Assembly (NCBI GenBank): GCA_963832365.1
Contig: CAWHUL010000004.1
Coordinates: forward strand, 500,981 to 564,980
Direction of reading: 5' to 3'
Source: CAWBRT01 sp963832365
GTDB lineage: Bacteria > Acidobacteriota > Terriglobia > Terriglobales > Acidobacteriaceae
Length of the DNA stretch: 64,000 nt
The position numbers and the translations under genes were made by a program. Below are positions 40,240 through 50,074 of the stretch, piece by piece (the first letter of the stretch is position 1; each line of letters begins with the position of its first letter). The notes under the pieces are model-generated. The model was not told the origin of the DNA and did not search any database. It saw only the letters and a list, made by a program, of their open reading frames with translations.

Positions 40240-43200
40240 CTACCTTGCATTCTCATACGCCCCGATGCTGGGCGGATTGGCTCGTGTAGCTCCGGTGATG
40301 TCGGTGCTTGGCGTCCCGGTTGCTGACCCCGCAGCAATGGCCGGTGAGCCGGATTGCAGATGAAAATCGAATTTGCCGAGAGACGAGTAATATGCCGTCG
40401 AATACGCCGCAAACTTCGGATCGGCTTGACTGTTGGCCGAAGCACTTCCGGCCATAGTGGCAAACTGCGCGAGCGTGTAAGTCAGCAGTGGCCGGAACGG
40501 TCCAGTTCCACCGGCATTACAGGGGGCAACGCCTTGCGTCTCGCCCGCTCCGGTGCTGCATTGACCCCCCATCCATACCGCATCGGTACCGCTATCTAGG
40601 CGATTGATGAGGTTATTGGTGAATGTCGAGGTAGACGAATACGGAGCGATTCCCACGCTCGCTAGGACATCATCGTTGTAGAAGTACCAGGCTGGAGCCC
40701 GATAGGTCTGAATGATGTTGTTGCGCCAGGTATTGTGCCCGAGATCGCCGCAGAAATTGGTGCCGCACTTATTGGAATCGTTGTTGATGACGTAGCCAGC
40801 CACTCCCGCTGTGCTGCCTCCCCACGCATCATACTGCCCGACCACGCAGGTATTGTTCTCAAACGTGTTGTAGTTCTGATCGTAGGGATTAATGTCGGCC
40901 TGTCCATCGTTGTAGTTATAGATCGTCAAACAGGCGCGGGCATTGTTAAAGGAAAGGTTATTGAACATGTAGGAGTGCGACACGCCCGACTCCCAGGAGA
41001 AGCCAGCTCCGCCGTTGGAGTGACTGATATTTCCTTGGTAAATTGCGTTCGTAACCCGCCCGTTGTGCTGCGTGCCAGGGTAGCCGTCGCCATAGGCGGG
41101 AGCCGAAGTTCCGCTTGGAGCCCAAAACCCGGAGTGGAAAATGATGTTGTTCTGCACAGTCAGATTCGAGTTCGGCTTGTCGCGGGCACCGAGATAGAGG
41201 TTCTCCGAATAGTTCGTATCATGCAGTACGTTGCGCTCGATCAGAATGTCATGCAGGTCCTGCATCATCCAAAATCCACCGTGAGCGCCTTTCACGTCCA
41301 TATTGCGGAACGTGAGATTGTTGGTCGGATTTGACCCACCCCCCATATTGACGGCCAAGCCGTTGACATCGTTGCTGGACAGCGCGAGACCGTCCCATGT
41401 GATCCAATTCATTCCGCCATCTGGATTTGCGAGACCATAGGCACGCCCAGTGTAGTCAATGATCGGCTTTTCACCGGGATAGGCAACCAGAAGAACGGGA
41501 TGAGTCTGCGTAGCTGTGACGGTCGGCCATTCAAAAGACGCCGTAAAAGAGTAGGTGCCTCCGCGCCAAATAACGGCATCACCAGCCTGAAAGTGTTGAT
41601 GAATGTACTCCCAATTATTGCAAGGTGCGGCCAGAGCTGCCGTAGACGTTCCCGCCGAGCAGGTAGGCGCGCCCGTGGTCGAGATCGCCCAATACCGCAG
41701 AATGCCAGTGTAGCCAGCGTGTCCATCTCTGGCGGCTGCCAGCCAGCCGTCGATAGTGCTGTACTTGGCGAGCGCGGTTGCTGTCGTGTTCACCGTCGCG
41801 TCGTTGTCGTCGGCATCGGGACCGAATAGCGGATTGGGGTCAAATGCAGCGTAAGCCCCGTTCGGACTGACCCCGTAGCCGTCGCAGTCCCAGTCAATAT
41901 GCCAAGCAGTCGTGCAACCTGGGCCAACGATTGCTGAATACGTTGCAGGCCACACACCCCCGCTCTTGGGCCCGTAGATTGAAGGTACATCGGTACGGTG
42001 ATAGAGGTCGCCTTCGTTTCCGACTGAGTTTGACGGCGCGCCGGAGCCAGATCGCATGACTGGCCCGCTGCTGGTCGCAATCGTGAAGGGAAGCGATTTG
42101 CTGACGGCGCTACTTGTGGAATCGGTCACTTGCACGGTTGGCGTGAATGTACCCGACGTGGTTGGTGTCCCACTAATCGAACCGGTCGTTGCCGCCAGTG
42201 CGACGGTACTAGGGAGCGAGCCGGCACTCAGGCTCCACGTGTAGGGTGGTGTACCGCCACTCACGGAAACTGTGGCATTGTAGGGCGACTCCCTCGTTAC
42301 CGTTGGGCAGCGAGGCGGTCGTAATCTGCAGCGCGAGGACCGCCGCAATCGTTATGGAGAAGCCAGCCCTCGTAGACGTCCCCTGCGTATCTTGAACAAC
42401 CAATGTTACATTGAACGTCCCGGAAGCGGAAGGTGTTCCGGAAATCACGCCCGTGCTGCTGGCCAATGAGAGCCCTGTCGGCAGCGCTCCGGAGTAAACT
42501 GACCACGTGTAAGGAGACACACCCCCAGTTGCTACAGCCGTCGCGTTGTACGCCGTGCTCACCTGGCCGCTGGGCAGGTTGGCGGTCGTGATCGACAGCG
42601 CCGGCACGGCAGCCTGGACGACGAGGCTAAGCGATTGGCTAGCTACTTTCGGGGTAGTCTCCGAGTCTTTGACGGAAACGGTGAAGTTGAAAGTGCCGCT
42701 TTGCGAGGGTGTTCCGGCCAGTACGCCTGAGGTCGCGTACAGCGTTAAGCCCGTGGGCAGGATGCCAGAGGCGAGGGCCCAGGTATACGGGCTTTGGCCG
42801 CCGGTGGCTGCCAAGGTCGTCGAGTATGCGGTTCCAGAGGTGGCGTTGGAGAGGCTGGCAGTCGTGATCGACAGCGCCGGCACGGCAGCTTGAACGATCA
42901 GGCTGAGCGACTTGCTGGCTACTTTCGGTGTGGCTTCCGAGTCGGTGGCGGAGACGGTAAAGTTGAAAGTGCCGCTTTGCGATGGGGTTCCCGAAAGCAC
43001 GCCAGAAGTCGAGTTCAGCGTTAAGCCCGCGGGCAAGGTGCCGGAGGCGAGGGCCCAGGTATACGGGCTTTGGCCGCCGGTGGCTGCCAAGGTCGTCGAG
43101 TATGCGGTTCCAGAGGTGGCGTTGGAGAGGCTGGCAGTCGTGATCGACAGCGCCGGTACGGCAGCCTGAACGATCAGGCTGAGCGATTTGCTGGCTATTT

Positions 43201-44368
43201 TCGGTGTGGCTTCCGAGTCGGTGGCGGAGACGGTGAAGTTGAAAGTGCCGCTTTGCGATGGGGTTCCCGAAAGCACGCCAGAAGTCGAGATCAGCGTTAA
43301 GCCCGCGGGCAAGGTGCCGGAGGCGAGGGCCCAGGTATACGGGCTTTGACCGCCGGTGGCTGTCAAGGTCGTCGAGTATACGGTTCCAGAGGTGGCGTTG
43401 GAGAGGCTGGCAGTCGTGATCGACAGCGCCGTTACGGCAGCCTGGACGACGAGGCTAAGCGATTGGCTAGCTACCGCCGGGGTGGCTTCGGAGTCGGTGG
43501 CCGAGATTGTGAAATTAAAGGTGCCGCTCTGCGAAGGCGTTCCCGCGAGCACGCCTGCGGTGTTCAAGGTCATGCCGGTGGGCAAGGTGCCGGAGGCGAG
43601 GCTCCACTTGTAGGGGCTCTGACCGCCAGTGGCCGCCAGCGTTGCGGAGTACGCGACGCCGGAGGTGGCGTTGGCCAGACTGGAGGTCGTGATCGAAAGC
43701 GGAGGTGGCGTCGCCGCTTGGACGAGGAGAGCTAGTGATTGGCTGGCCACCAACGGGGTAGCTTCGGAATCCATGGCGGACACAGAGAAGTTAAAAGTTC
43801 CGCTCTGTGAAGGTGTTCCTGCGAGCGCGCCTGACGTGCTCAAGGTCATGCCGGTGGGCAAGGTGCCGGAGACGAGGCTCCACATGTAGGGGCTCTGACC
43901 GCCAGTCGCCGCCAAGGTCGCTGAGTAAACGGTGCCGGCACTTGCGCTGGGCACGCTGGTGGTTGTAATCGACAACGGCGCAAAAACGTGGAACTTGATG
44001 CGGTTTGATTGCAGCGAGCTTTTTGAATCTTGGACAAGTACTTCGACATCGCCAGGTTGCGCTAGAGCGGACGCGCTTAGTCGGGTAGCAACGGTAGAAC
44101 TATCGACAACAGTGGTTGCCGCAGGCGTTCCGTTCCACAGGATGACCGAATCGGCATTGAACCCGGATCCGCTGACCTGCAAATCGACCGCGCTGGAGAC
44201 GAGCGCTGTAGTAGGGGTGACTGCCGCGATGCTGAGAGCTGCGCTACTGCTACTGCTGCTGGAAGTACCGGTTCCGGTCGAGCCCCGGCTGACTGCGCCT
44301 CCACAACTGGCGATCGAGGCCGTAGCCATCAATGTCAATGTTGCTATGAGTATTTTTTTTAGCCACAT
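40240..44368 (-). CDS. Large He_PIG/beta-helix surface lipoprotein, frameshifted
   Basis: About 1,370 residues across two frames joined near 42285. ATG 44368 starts a lipoprotein signal (LIATLTLMATASIASC). Next come an IPT/TIG-like domain (AAVTPTTALVSSAVDLQVSG), seven He_PIG Ig-like repeats of about 92 residues (ATGGQSPYTWALASGTLP), and a C-terminal right-handed beta-helix region (about 700 residues; NNLTFRNMDVKGAHGGFWMM, then NVLHDTNYSENLYLGARD). Beta-helix modules of this kind bind or cleave polysaccharide. It could be a surface adhesin or EPS-modifying lyase. The shift joins one He_PIG repeat cleanly, so it may be a sequencing indel. Confidence 0.8.
42590..43700. repeat. 276-base tandem repeats encoding He_PIG domains
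   Basis: Four successive units with a 276-base period, matching one 92-residue domain. Three central units are nearly identical at DNA level (for example the block from 42805 recurs at 43081 and 43357). High DNA identity indicates recent expansion or gene conversion and is a site for copy-number change. Confidence 0.8.
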
Positions 44369-44454
44369 AGAAACCAAGCCTCGGAGCGCTTTCGCCCATA
44401 GAAGATCATCGGCAATATGGCTGTGCGGAACTACTGATCAGAGGGAGGGATTAA

Positions 44455-44499
44455 GGACAGGTGCGCACCTGTCCTCTACCTGTACCTGAGTACAGGTAA
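44455..44499. promoter_or_regulatory. Two adjacent perfect palindromes with shared half-site
   Basis: 44455-44476 is a perfect 22-base palindrome with half-site AGGACAGGTGC. 44478-44499 has TACCTGTAC, a CTGA loop, then GTACAGGTA. Both contain ACAGGT in inverted orientation. They lie 87-131 bases before the start of the He_PIG lipoprotein gene and are probably its operator, although a terminator function cannot be ruled out. The rest of 44500-44832 shows no gene. Confidence 0.5.
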
Positions 44500-44832
44500 G
44501 TGCGCAATTTTCAGATTTTTTGTTTAGCGCAGGCCTTAGCTATGGACGCTTCCCACCTTTGAAACGCACAGCGGAATCACAACGTGAACAGCAAAGAGGG
44601 GTAAACGAATTACCTTCCCCGGTAGTCGGTCTCGCTGAGCGTCCACCGACGCCATACATGCAAATCACGTATCGTCCGAGGTTCTGCTTGATGCAGTCCG
44701 AAGACGTTGTGTCGGTGTTCGTGAGGTTCCTATGCAAGCCGTTCGTGGCGGCTGCGACACAAAAGGAGCGAATCCGATCTCCTCGCCAACCCCCGATAAT
44801 CAACTCAGGTTCCACTTCACGTTCAGGAGGCA

Positions 44833-45126
44833 ATGTGCGGCATGTCTTTGAAGGTACAAAGCTTAAGGAGTTTCAAAACCGGGCCGAGGAGGCCAACCAG
44901 CAACCGCCGGTTCCAGGTAACAGGGGCCGAGACGGGACCGGCGTTTGTGCCTTGGTGCGGCCAGGATCTGGAGCGCATCTTCTCGGTGCAGCAGGAGCGC
45001 ATCGTCAACCGCGATAACACCGTCAGCTTCGCCAAGCTGAAGCTACAGATCTCTCCAACATCCGTGGCAGATTGGCCTTGGGGTGAGTGTTGGAAGAACG
45101 TGGAATCGGCTACCAGTTCGACATGA
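44833..45126 (+). pseudogene. Remnant of an ISNCY-type transposase
   Basis: The frame contains FVPWCGQDLERIFSVQQERI followed by VNRDNTVSFAKLKLQI. The pattern VPW..DL..IFS.Q.ER.V.RDNTV.F..L.LQI is characteristic of the C-terminal part of ISNCY-family transposases. The beginning and the expected HLDG end are missing. No inverted repeats were found, and no gene is seen in 45127-45339. Confidence 0.5.
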
Positions 45127-45339
45127 GCGTCCGGGGACTTGCCGAGCTGGCGCTTGCTTCCCGGTGACTCCGTGCGGACTTCACCACCTCCGGGAATAAC
45201 GAACACAAGCGACTTCGATGCAGCGCAGGCTGCGGATATGGTGCAAACCGGCACAGGCACAGCTCATATTGACGTGACCGTCGTTGAGTCTTCGGGCAGC
45301 AGCGCGATGACTTGGAGATTGTCCGCCGCGGTGGGCGAC

Positions 45340-46173
45340 CTACCGAGGCTTGCGCACTTCACCCCAAAACACGATTCGGCTACCCATGAGCGGCGCGATC
45401 GGTGCAGCGGCGCGCATCACGAGCCTATCTAGGCAGGACGCCCATTTGATAGTGTTGGGGAAGAGACGCCCGTCAAGCATACCGAAATAATCGGCATTAC
45501 ACTCGACCAAGCAGTCGCGTATGATCTGAAACTCGCGTTCGTTAATCTTGCGTTCATCTTCCGTGATGTATGGCTTGTCAGTGCGATATATCCACCGTTG
45601 CATCAACGGGTAAATGCGTTGTGCGATCCATTTGCTCTCACGTATGCGCTGAAGGGCGGAGTGCGTGTAGAGTTCGTCTCCAATCACCATTCCACCCGGT
45701 TTCAGGACGCGCTGGACCTCGCGTATGGTTGCCGGGATGTCGACGTGATGCAGGATGTCGACAAACAACACGACGTCGAAGTAATCCTCTGGATAGTCTA
45801 TTTTTTCGGAAGTCATGACGCGGAAATCAATGTCATGTCGGCCCAAATTAGTGGCACGCCGTGCAGCAATATCAACGATTTCCGGAGAGAGATCGAAGGC
45901 CGAAACCTGCGCCTTCAAGAAGCTGAGCCTTATTGCGTCTTCTCCGAAACCACAGCCAGGAATAAGCACAAGCTTCCCAGCGACCCCTGCGGCGAGGATG
46001 CGGTCGTACATAGACCAGAATGCGTTCCACCAACGACGCGGCCCATTGGAAATGATGTCCATCGCCACGGGTTCTTCGGCACGTGCGCCATGCTTCGCCG
46101 CAAACTCACGGTGGTAATCCTGTTCATGTTGTTGACGCTCTGTTAGTTGTTGTGGAAGCATGTATTTTTTCAT
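45340..46173 (-). CDS. Class I SAM-dependent methyltransferase
   Basis: A 277-residue methyltransferase. SAM-binding motif I is LVLIPGCGFGEDA; VSAFDLSPEIVDIA is motif II; FDVVLFVDILHHVDIPATI and VQRVLKPGGMVIGDE follow. The layout fits a Methyltransf_11-type enzyme. In this context it may methylate a sugar or lipid-linked intermediate, but no acceptor can be identified. It is flanked by mobile-element and hydrolase remnants, so it may be a separate acquisition. Confidence 0.85.
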   Translation of the reverse strand: MKKYMLPQQLTERQQHEQDYHREFAAKHGARAEEPVAMDIISNGPRRWWNAFWSMYDRILAAGVAGKLVLIPGCGFGEDAIRLSFLKAQVSAFDLSPEIVDIAARRATNLGRHDIDFRVMTSEKIDYPEDYFDVVLFVDILHHVDIPATIREVQRVLKPGGMVIGDELYTHSALQRIRESKWIAQRIYPLMQRWIYRTDKPYITEDERKINEREFQIIRDCLVECNADYFGMLDGRLFPNTIKWASCLDRLVMRAAAPIAPLMGSRIVFWGEVRKPR

Positions 46174-46395
46174 TTGGATGCGACTTCTGACGCAAATGCC
46201 GCCTTACTTTCGCCCGGCCTGACACGTGTCGTGTTCATTGGCGATTCAACTACGCAGCAGCAATGGGACCTACCAAAGTTCCTCCCAGGACTTGAAACAC
46301 TAGTGGCAAGTCAATTTGCTTGTTGCGCAATCGCTGGCATGCAAGTGCCGCAGCGTGCCATGCTATTCGATACCGCAGCACCACACAAGCCATAA
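46174..46395 (+). pseudogene. N-terminal remnant of an SGNH/GDSL hydrolase
   Basis: The frame reads TRVVFIGDSTTQQQWDLPKF, then LPG and AIAGMQVPQRAMLF. This aligns with the SGNH block I (VVFxGDSITxxW.L..FPG) and block II (NRGIxGQTTPQML) of GDSL esterases. The catalytic Ser of GDS is present, but the Asn and His blocks are lost. It directly abuts the start of the divergent methyltransferase gene. Confidence 0.5.
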
Positions 46396-46512
46396 CGATA
46401 GATATAAAAATCCTCATTTCGGAAGCATCAGTAGAAAGCGCAACCCGCTTCCGGACAAGTAGTCCGATCACAAAAGGACTATATAGATGATCGCGAGTAT
46501 CATGAGCCACCA

Positions 46513-47605
46513 TCAACTACCAGATCCAGCTTGCACAATCGCGGTCGCTTGCGCTGCCTTGTGCTTCCGCTCCCCGAAACGGCCCCGCAAGTCCAAAAGG
46601 GGCTTCTCTACGACAAGATATGACAGCAGAGCGGCCAACACTGCGAGAACAATGTTGACTGGGAATGCCGCGAACCAACCTGCCGAGTGGCGGTTCAAAA
46701 AAGGCTGTTGCCACAAGTACAGCGAGTAGCTCACAATCCCGATGGCCACCGCCGGCCGGGAGTTCAAGAACATTGCTACCGGACCGTCAGTCTTAGCTGT
46801 GCACCTCGCCACACAAGCGGCGATCAGAAGGTTGACGACGGTCTCCAGCACAGACATCCTGAGGCGACCTCCCGGTTTGGCATTGACCGCTATGATCACA
46901 AGCGGGACGACCGCGAACCAGCGGGTGTCCAACAGTTTGCGATACCATGGTTTCAGTTCAAGCCACCCTCCCTCGCGTCCCAGCCAACAGACACCCGGTA
47001 GCAATCGTATCCGCAATCGTCGGAAACGACCAGCCGATTCCTGCGCGTTGCGCTGGCCAGAGATACCAAACGGCAATGCGAACCACCGGCGCCATGAACA
47101 CCAGGGCGCCGGCGGCGAAGAGGCCACGTCGTATTCCCAGTAGCAGGAGGAGCGCAGGCCATAGCAGGTAAAATTGCTCTTCGACCGACAGCGACCACGT
47201 GTGCCCAATCCACCACGACGAATCGTAATGGTAGTTTGTCGTGTAGGTAAACGCATGTAGGAGGTCGCCGGATTTCAGCGAAATCAATCCCCACGCCTGA
47301 ACGAACGTCATTGCCAGCAGGAATGTGTAGAACGCCGGGAAGATGCGCAGCGTCCGCCGGATGTAAAAGTTCTTGAGCGAGACAGTCTGTGTTTTCGCGT
47401 ACTCCTTCAGTAGCAGTGTGGTAATCAAATAACCCGAAATGACAAAAAACACGCGCACGCCCAAGTTGGCGAGATCACCAAACTTGCCATAAAGCGCTGC
47501 TGAGTAGCAGTTGCGGGTGCCTGCCAGATGGCCGCCCAACACCAAGATGATGGAGATGGCGCGAAGGCCATCCAGACCAGGAATGCGCTTATTCGTCAAA
47601 GACAT
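46513..47605 (-). CDS. OafA-like membrane acyltransferase, frameshifted
   Basis: About 364 residues with about 10 membrane helices. Start at ATG 47605 (MSLTNKRIPG). Family motifs: LDGLRAISIILVLGGHL with the catalytic His, VRVFFVISGYLITTLLLKEY, FYIRRTLRIFPAFY, and HTWSLSVEEQFYLLWPALL. The frame shifts near 46985 into WLGREGGWLELKPWY and SYSLYLWQQPF. Acyltransferase-3 enzymes add acetyl or similar groups to polysaccharides, so it could decorate the EPS. The frame continues upstream of the start into recombinase-derived sequence that is not part of this gene. Confidence 0.8.
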
Positions 47606-47639
47606 CTCGCAAGTCCGACATAGATATGTTCTAGAGAAG

Positions 47640-48200
47640 CTGGACGGCAATTCCACTTGAGCAGCTTGGATTGCAAGCGGAATCCACCGCAATCGCGCCA
47701 GGGTGCCCGTAGACGCGTCGGGCACACCATTCAGCCACTTTTCATTTTGGCTAGGCGACGCGCAGGGCGGTAAAAGTAGCGTTGCCGCGTTTGGGTCGAG
47801 CCGATCCGCCAGGACGCAGGCCCGCTTGTTCAGAATGTCGGCGATTTCGTAATAGATGTACTGGTCGAGGAGTTTATCGACGAACTCGACGACGGTGGGC
47901 GCCGTCCTGACGTGTTGCGCGGATGACTTGGGGTTGAGCGTCGTCAGGGTTTCGGTCTTGCCGCCCTTGAAGCGGACGTGGATCTTGGTGATTCCTTCCA
48001 TCGGCAGTTTGATCACAGTGGCCTCCTCGATGATGTAGGCGAGCAGTCGTTTGCGCTTGCGGTTCGGCACGCTCGAATCGTCCCAGGGCTTCTTGAAGTC
48101 TTTCGTCATCACCATCAGCTGCTGGTGGATCATATCGTCGAGGACAAGTTGGTCCTGCTGCCGCCCTCCTCTCCGTGGAAAGCTACCGCCGGATGAAGTT
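47640..48200 (-). pseudogene. C-terminal remnant of a large serine recombinase
   Basis: The frame reads PNRKRKRLLAYIIEEATVIK, LPMEGITKIHVRFKGGKTET, LTTLNPKSSAQ and VVEFVDKLLDQYIYYEIADI. This is the conserved distal region of long resolvase-type recombinases. The catalytic N-terminus and the recombinase domain are absent, and the text after ILNKR degenerates. It runs in frame into the acyltransferase gene. It marks an old mobile-element insertion. Confidence 0.6.
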
Positions 48201-48422
48201 ATCTACACGCGACTATCTGGGCACTATCCTTCCCGGGCTCGCTGATGTTTCGATCCAGTGCGTCGCAGAAATGACGCCCTCCACTTGGGCCGCCCAACAC
48301 TCATAACTCCAAGCCGTCAATCCTGTACTTTCTCTGACGCATACACACATTCTATTTGCTCGTCCGGGTACTTATGTTTAGAATCAATACAGGTACCGCG
48401 CTGATCGCTGACATCGTACAGA

Positions 48423-49976
48423 ATGAATAAAGATCCCGCAGATCCGTCTCTTGCAGCACCACGCGAGACCGACAAGTTGCCTCCCTCTCTTCCAATACTC
48501 TCGGCGAGAGATTGGATCAAACATTTCTTCGTTTACGCGGGAGGCGTGCTTGCGCTACGCGCAATGTCACTGCTGATGTTGCCGATCTACACTCGAGGGC
48601 TCTCTCCCGCAGAGTTCGGATTGTTCGAAATGCTTGATCGGAGCACGGAGGCCTTGCTCATTGCGTTGACGTTCGGTATGACAATTGCCACTCTATCCTT
48701 CTATCAGTACGAATGTTCCCGGCCGGACCGGCAGCGAAAGGTGTTTAGCACGGCCCTAGGGGCTGTCTGCGTGACTGCATCATTCACGATAGCCGTCCTG
48801 CAATACTCGTCTTCCAATATCTCGGTGTTACTGCTCCGTGACGCAACATATGCTTGGGCTGTGCGTCTCATTCTGGTTACTGCCTTTTTTGAACTTCTGT
48901 TCCGGATGAGTGTAACCTACCTGCAGGTCTCTCTGAAATCAAAGGTATTTGTTGCTCTTCACGCGGGGCGGCTGTTGCTGGCCCTGTCTTTGAATCTGTA
49001 TCTACTACTGTTCCTGAGATGGGGACTAAGAGGGCTTCTACTTACGAATCTCTGCCACAGTGCGGTATTCGGAGTGATTGCTTGCGGGCGAGCCCTGCGG
49101 CAATCAGGTGTGGGCTTTGACATCAAGCTTCTGCGAGAAATGGCCCGATTCGGAGCTCCGTTCGTACTTGGAAGCGTATTCCTTTTTGTACTGGACAATG
49201 TCGATCGTTATTTTCTCCTCGAGTACAAAGGTGCGGCAGTCGTCGGCGTCTACGGGGTGGGCTACCGCCTGAGTCGGATGGCCGAAGCCATTGTCGCAGT
49301 TCCATTTGCAAGCGTTTGGGGCGCCAACATGATTCGTACTGCCACTGGGCCGGATGGCCCTAAGTTAGTGGGGCGTGCAATCACGTACCTGGCATTCCTG
49401 TACCTTTCAGCAGGTCTCGCGTTGTCATTATTTGCCTCGGATTTTGTGAGGCTATTCGCAGGCGCCAAGTATTTGGGCGCTGAGCGGATCGTCCCAATCA
49501 TAGTTCTGGCATATAGTTTCTGGTGCCTGTCTGGAGTGGCAGACACGGGCATGTATGTCGAGAGAAAGACGCACCTGAAGCCTCTTATATTCGCATCTGC
49601 GGCGGCTATATGCATCTTGCTGTATCGATATCTTATTCCCCCCTATGGTGCAGTGGGTGCCGCAGTAGCGACTGTAATTTCATTTTTTGTTTTTGTAGTG
49701 CTCACATTTTTTGTTTCGCACAAGTACTTCAGAGTTCCGTACGAATACTCTCGCTTGGCCAAACTGTACGGTTCGGCTCTATTGCTCTTTTATCTCGGGT
49801 CTCACAGTGGCTGGACCGGTTCTAGCATGAACATACTAGCCCGCGGCTTGTGCGTAATTTCTTTTCCCATCGTCCTTTGGGTTGCGAAATTCCCAGAACC
49901 GGACGAACTTGCTCGAATGCGTGCTTGGATTCGCTCAGGGCGGCCTGCTCACACGGGTGTTCACAAGCCAACGTAA
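48423..49976 (+). CDS. Polysaccharide flippase (Wzx/MATE-like)
   Basis: A 517-residue membrane protein with about 12-14 helices. The entry motif GGVLALRAMSLLMLPIYTRG followed by LSPAEFGLFEMLD is typical of the oligosaccharide flippase superfamily. It should move the lipid-linked repeat unit across the inner membrane. It is the only flippase in the window and so the likely partner of the glycosyltransferases and ligase upstream. It has its own 5' region; no promoter was identified. Confidence 0.88.
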   Translation: MNKDPADPSLAAPRETDKLPPSLPILSARDWIKHFFVYAGGVLALRAMSLLMLPIYTRGLSPAEFGLFEMLDRSTEALLIALTFGMTIATLSFYQYECSRPDRQRKVFSTALGAVCVTASFTIAVLQYSSSNISVLLLRDATYAWAVRLILVTAFFELLFRMSVTYLQVSLKSKVFVALHAGRLLLALSLNLYLLLFLRWGLRGLLLTNLCHSAVFGVIACGRALRQSGVGFDIKLLREMARFGAPFVLGSVFLFVLDNVDRYFLLEYKGAAVVGVYGVGYRLSRMAEAIVAVPFASVWGANMIRTATGPDGPKLVGRAITYLAFLYLSAGLALSLFASDFVRLFAGAKYLGAERIVPIIVLAYSFWCLSGVADTGMYVERKTHLKPLIFASAAAICILLYRYLIPPYGAVGAAVATVISFFVFVVLTFFVSHKYFRVPYEYSRLAKLYGSALLLFYLGSHSGWTGSSMNILARGLCVISFPIVLWVAKFPEPDELARMRAWIRSGRPAHTGVHKPT

Positions 49977-50074
49977 CGGCGCAAGCTGTATCTGGGAGTT
50001 GATGGTGGCTGAATGATTGAATCATTCTCACCATCAGTCGCATTGTCTTCCTGTTGCCATGATCAGCAAGGTTC

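Noticed and set aside
39945..40463. 172-residue minus-strand frame
   Set aside because: It overlaps the real 3' end of the He_PIG gene on the same strand in another frame and has Arg/Pro-rich shadow composition.
42590..43700. Regular repeats considered as a CRISPR array
   Set aside because: The period is 276 bases, units are adjacent without unique spacers, and they encode protein domains.
42546..43889. Series of similar plus-strand frames
   Set aside because: They are antisense shadows of the He_PIG repeats; the coding strand has the signal peptide and continuous domains.
47606..48133. Recombinase-like text as an N-terminal domain of the acyltransferase
   Set aside because: The acyltransferase family begins at MSLTNKRIPGLDGLR, and the upstream text matches serine recombinases that have no link to it; read-through of a junction is more likely than a fusion protein.
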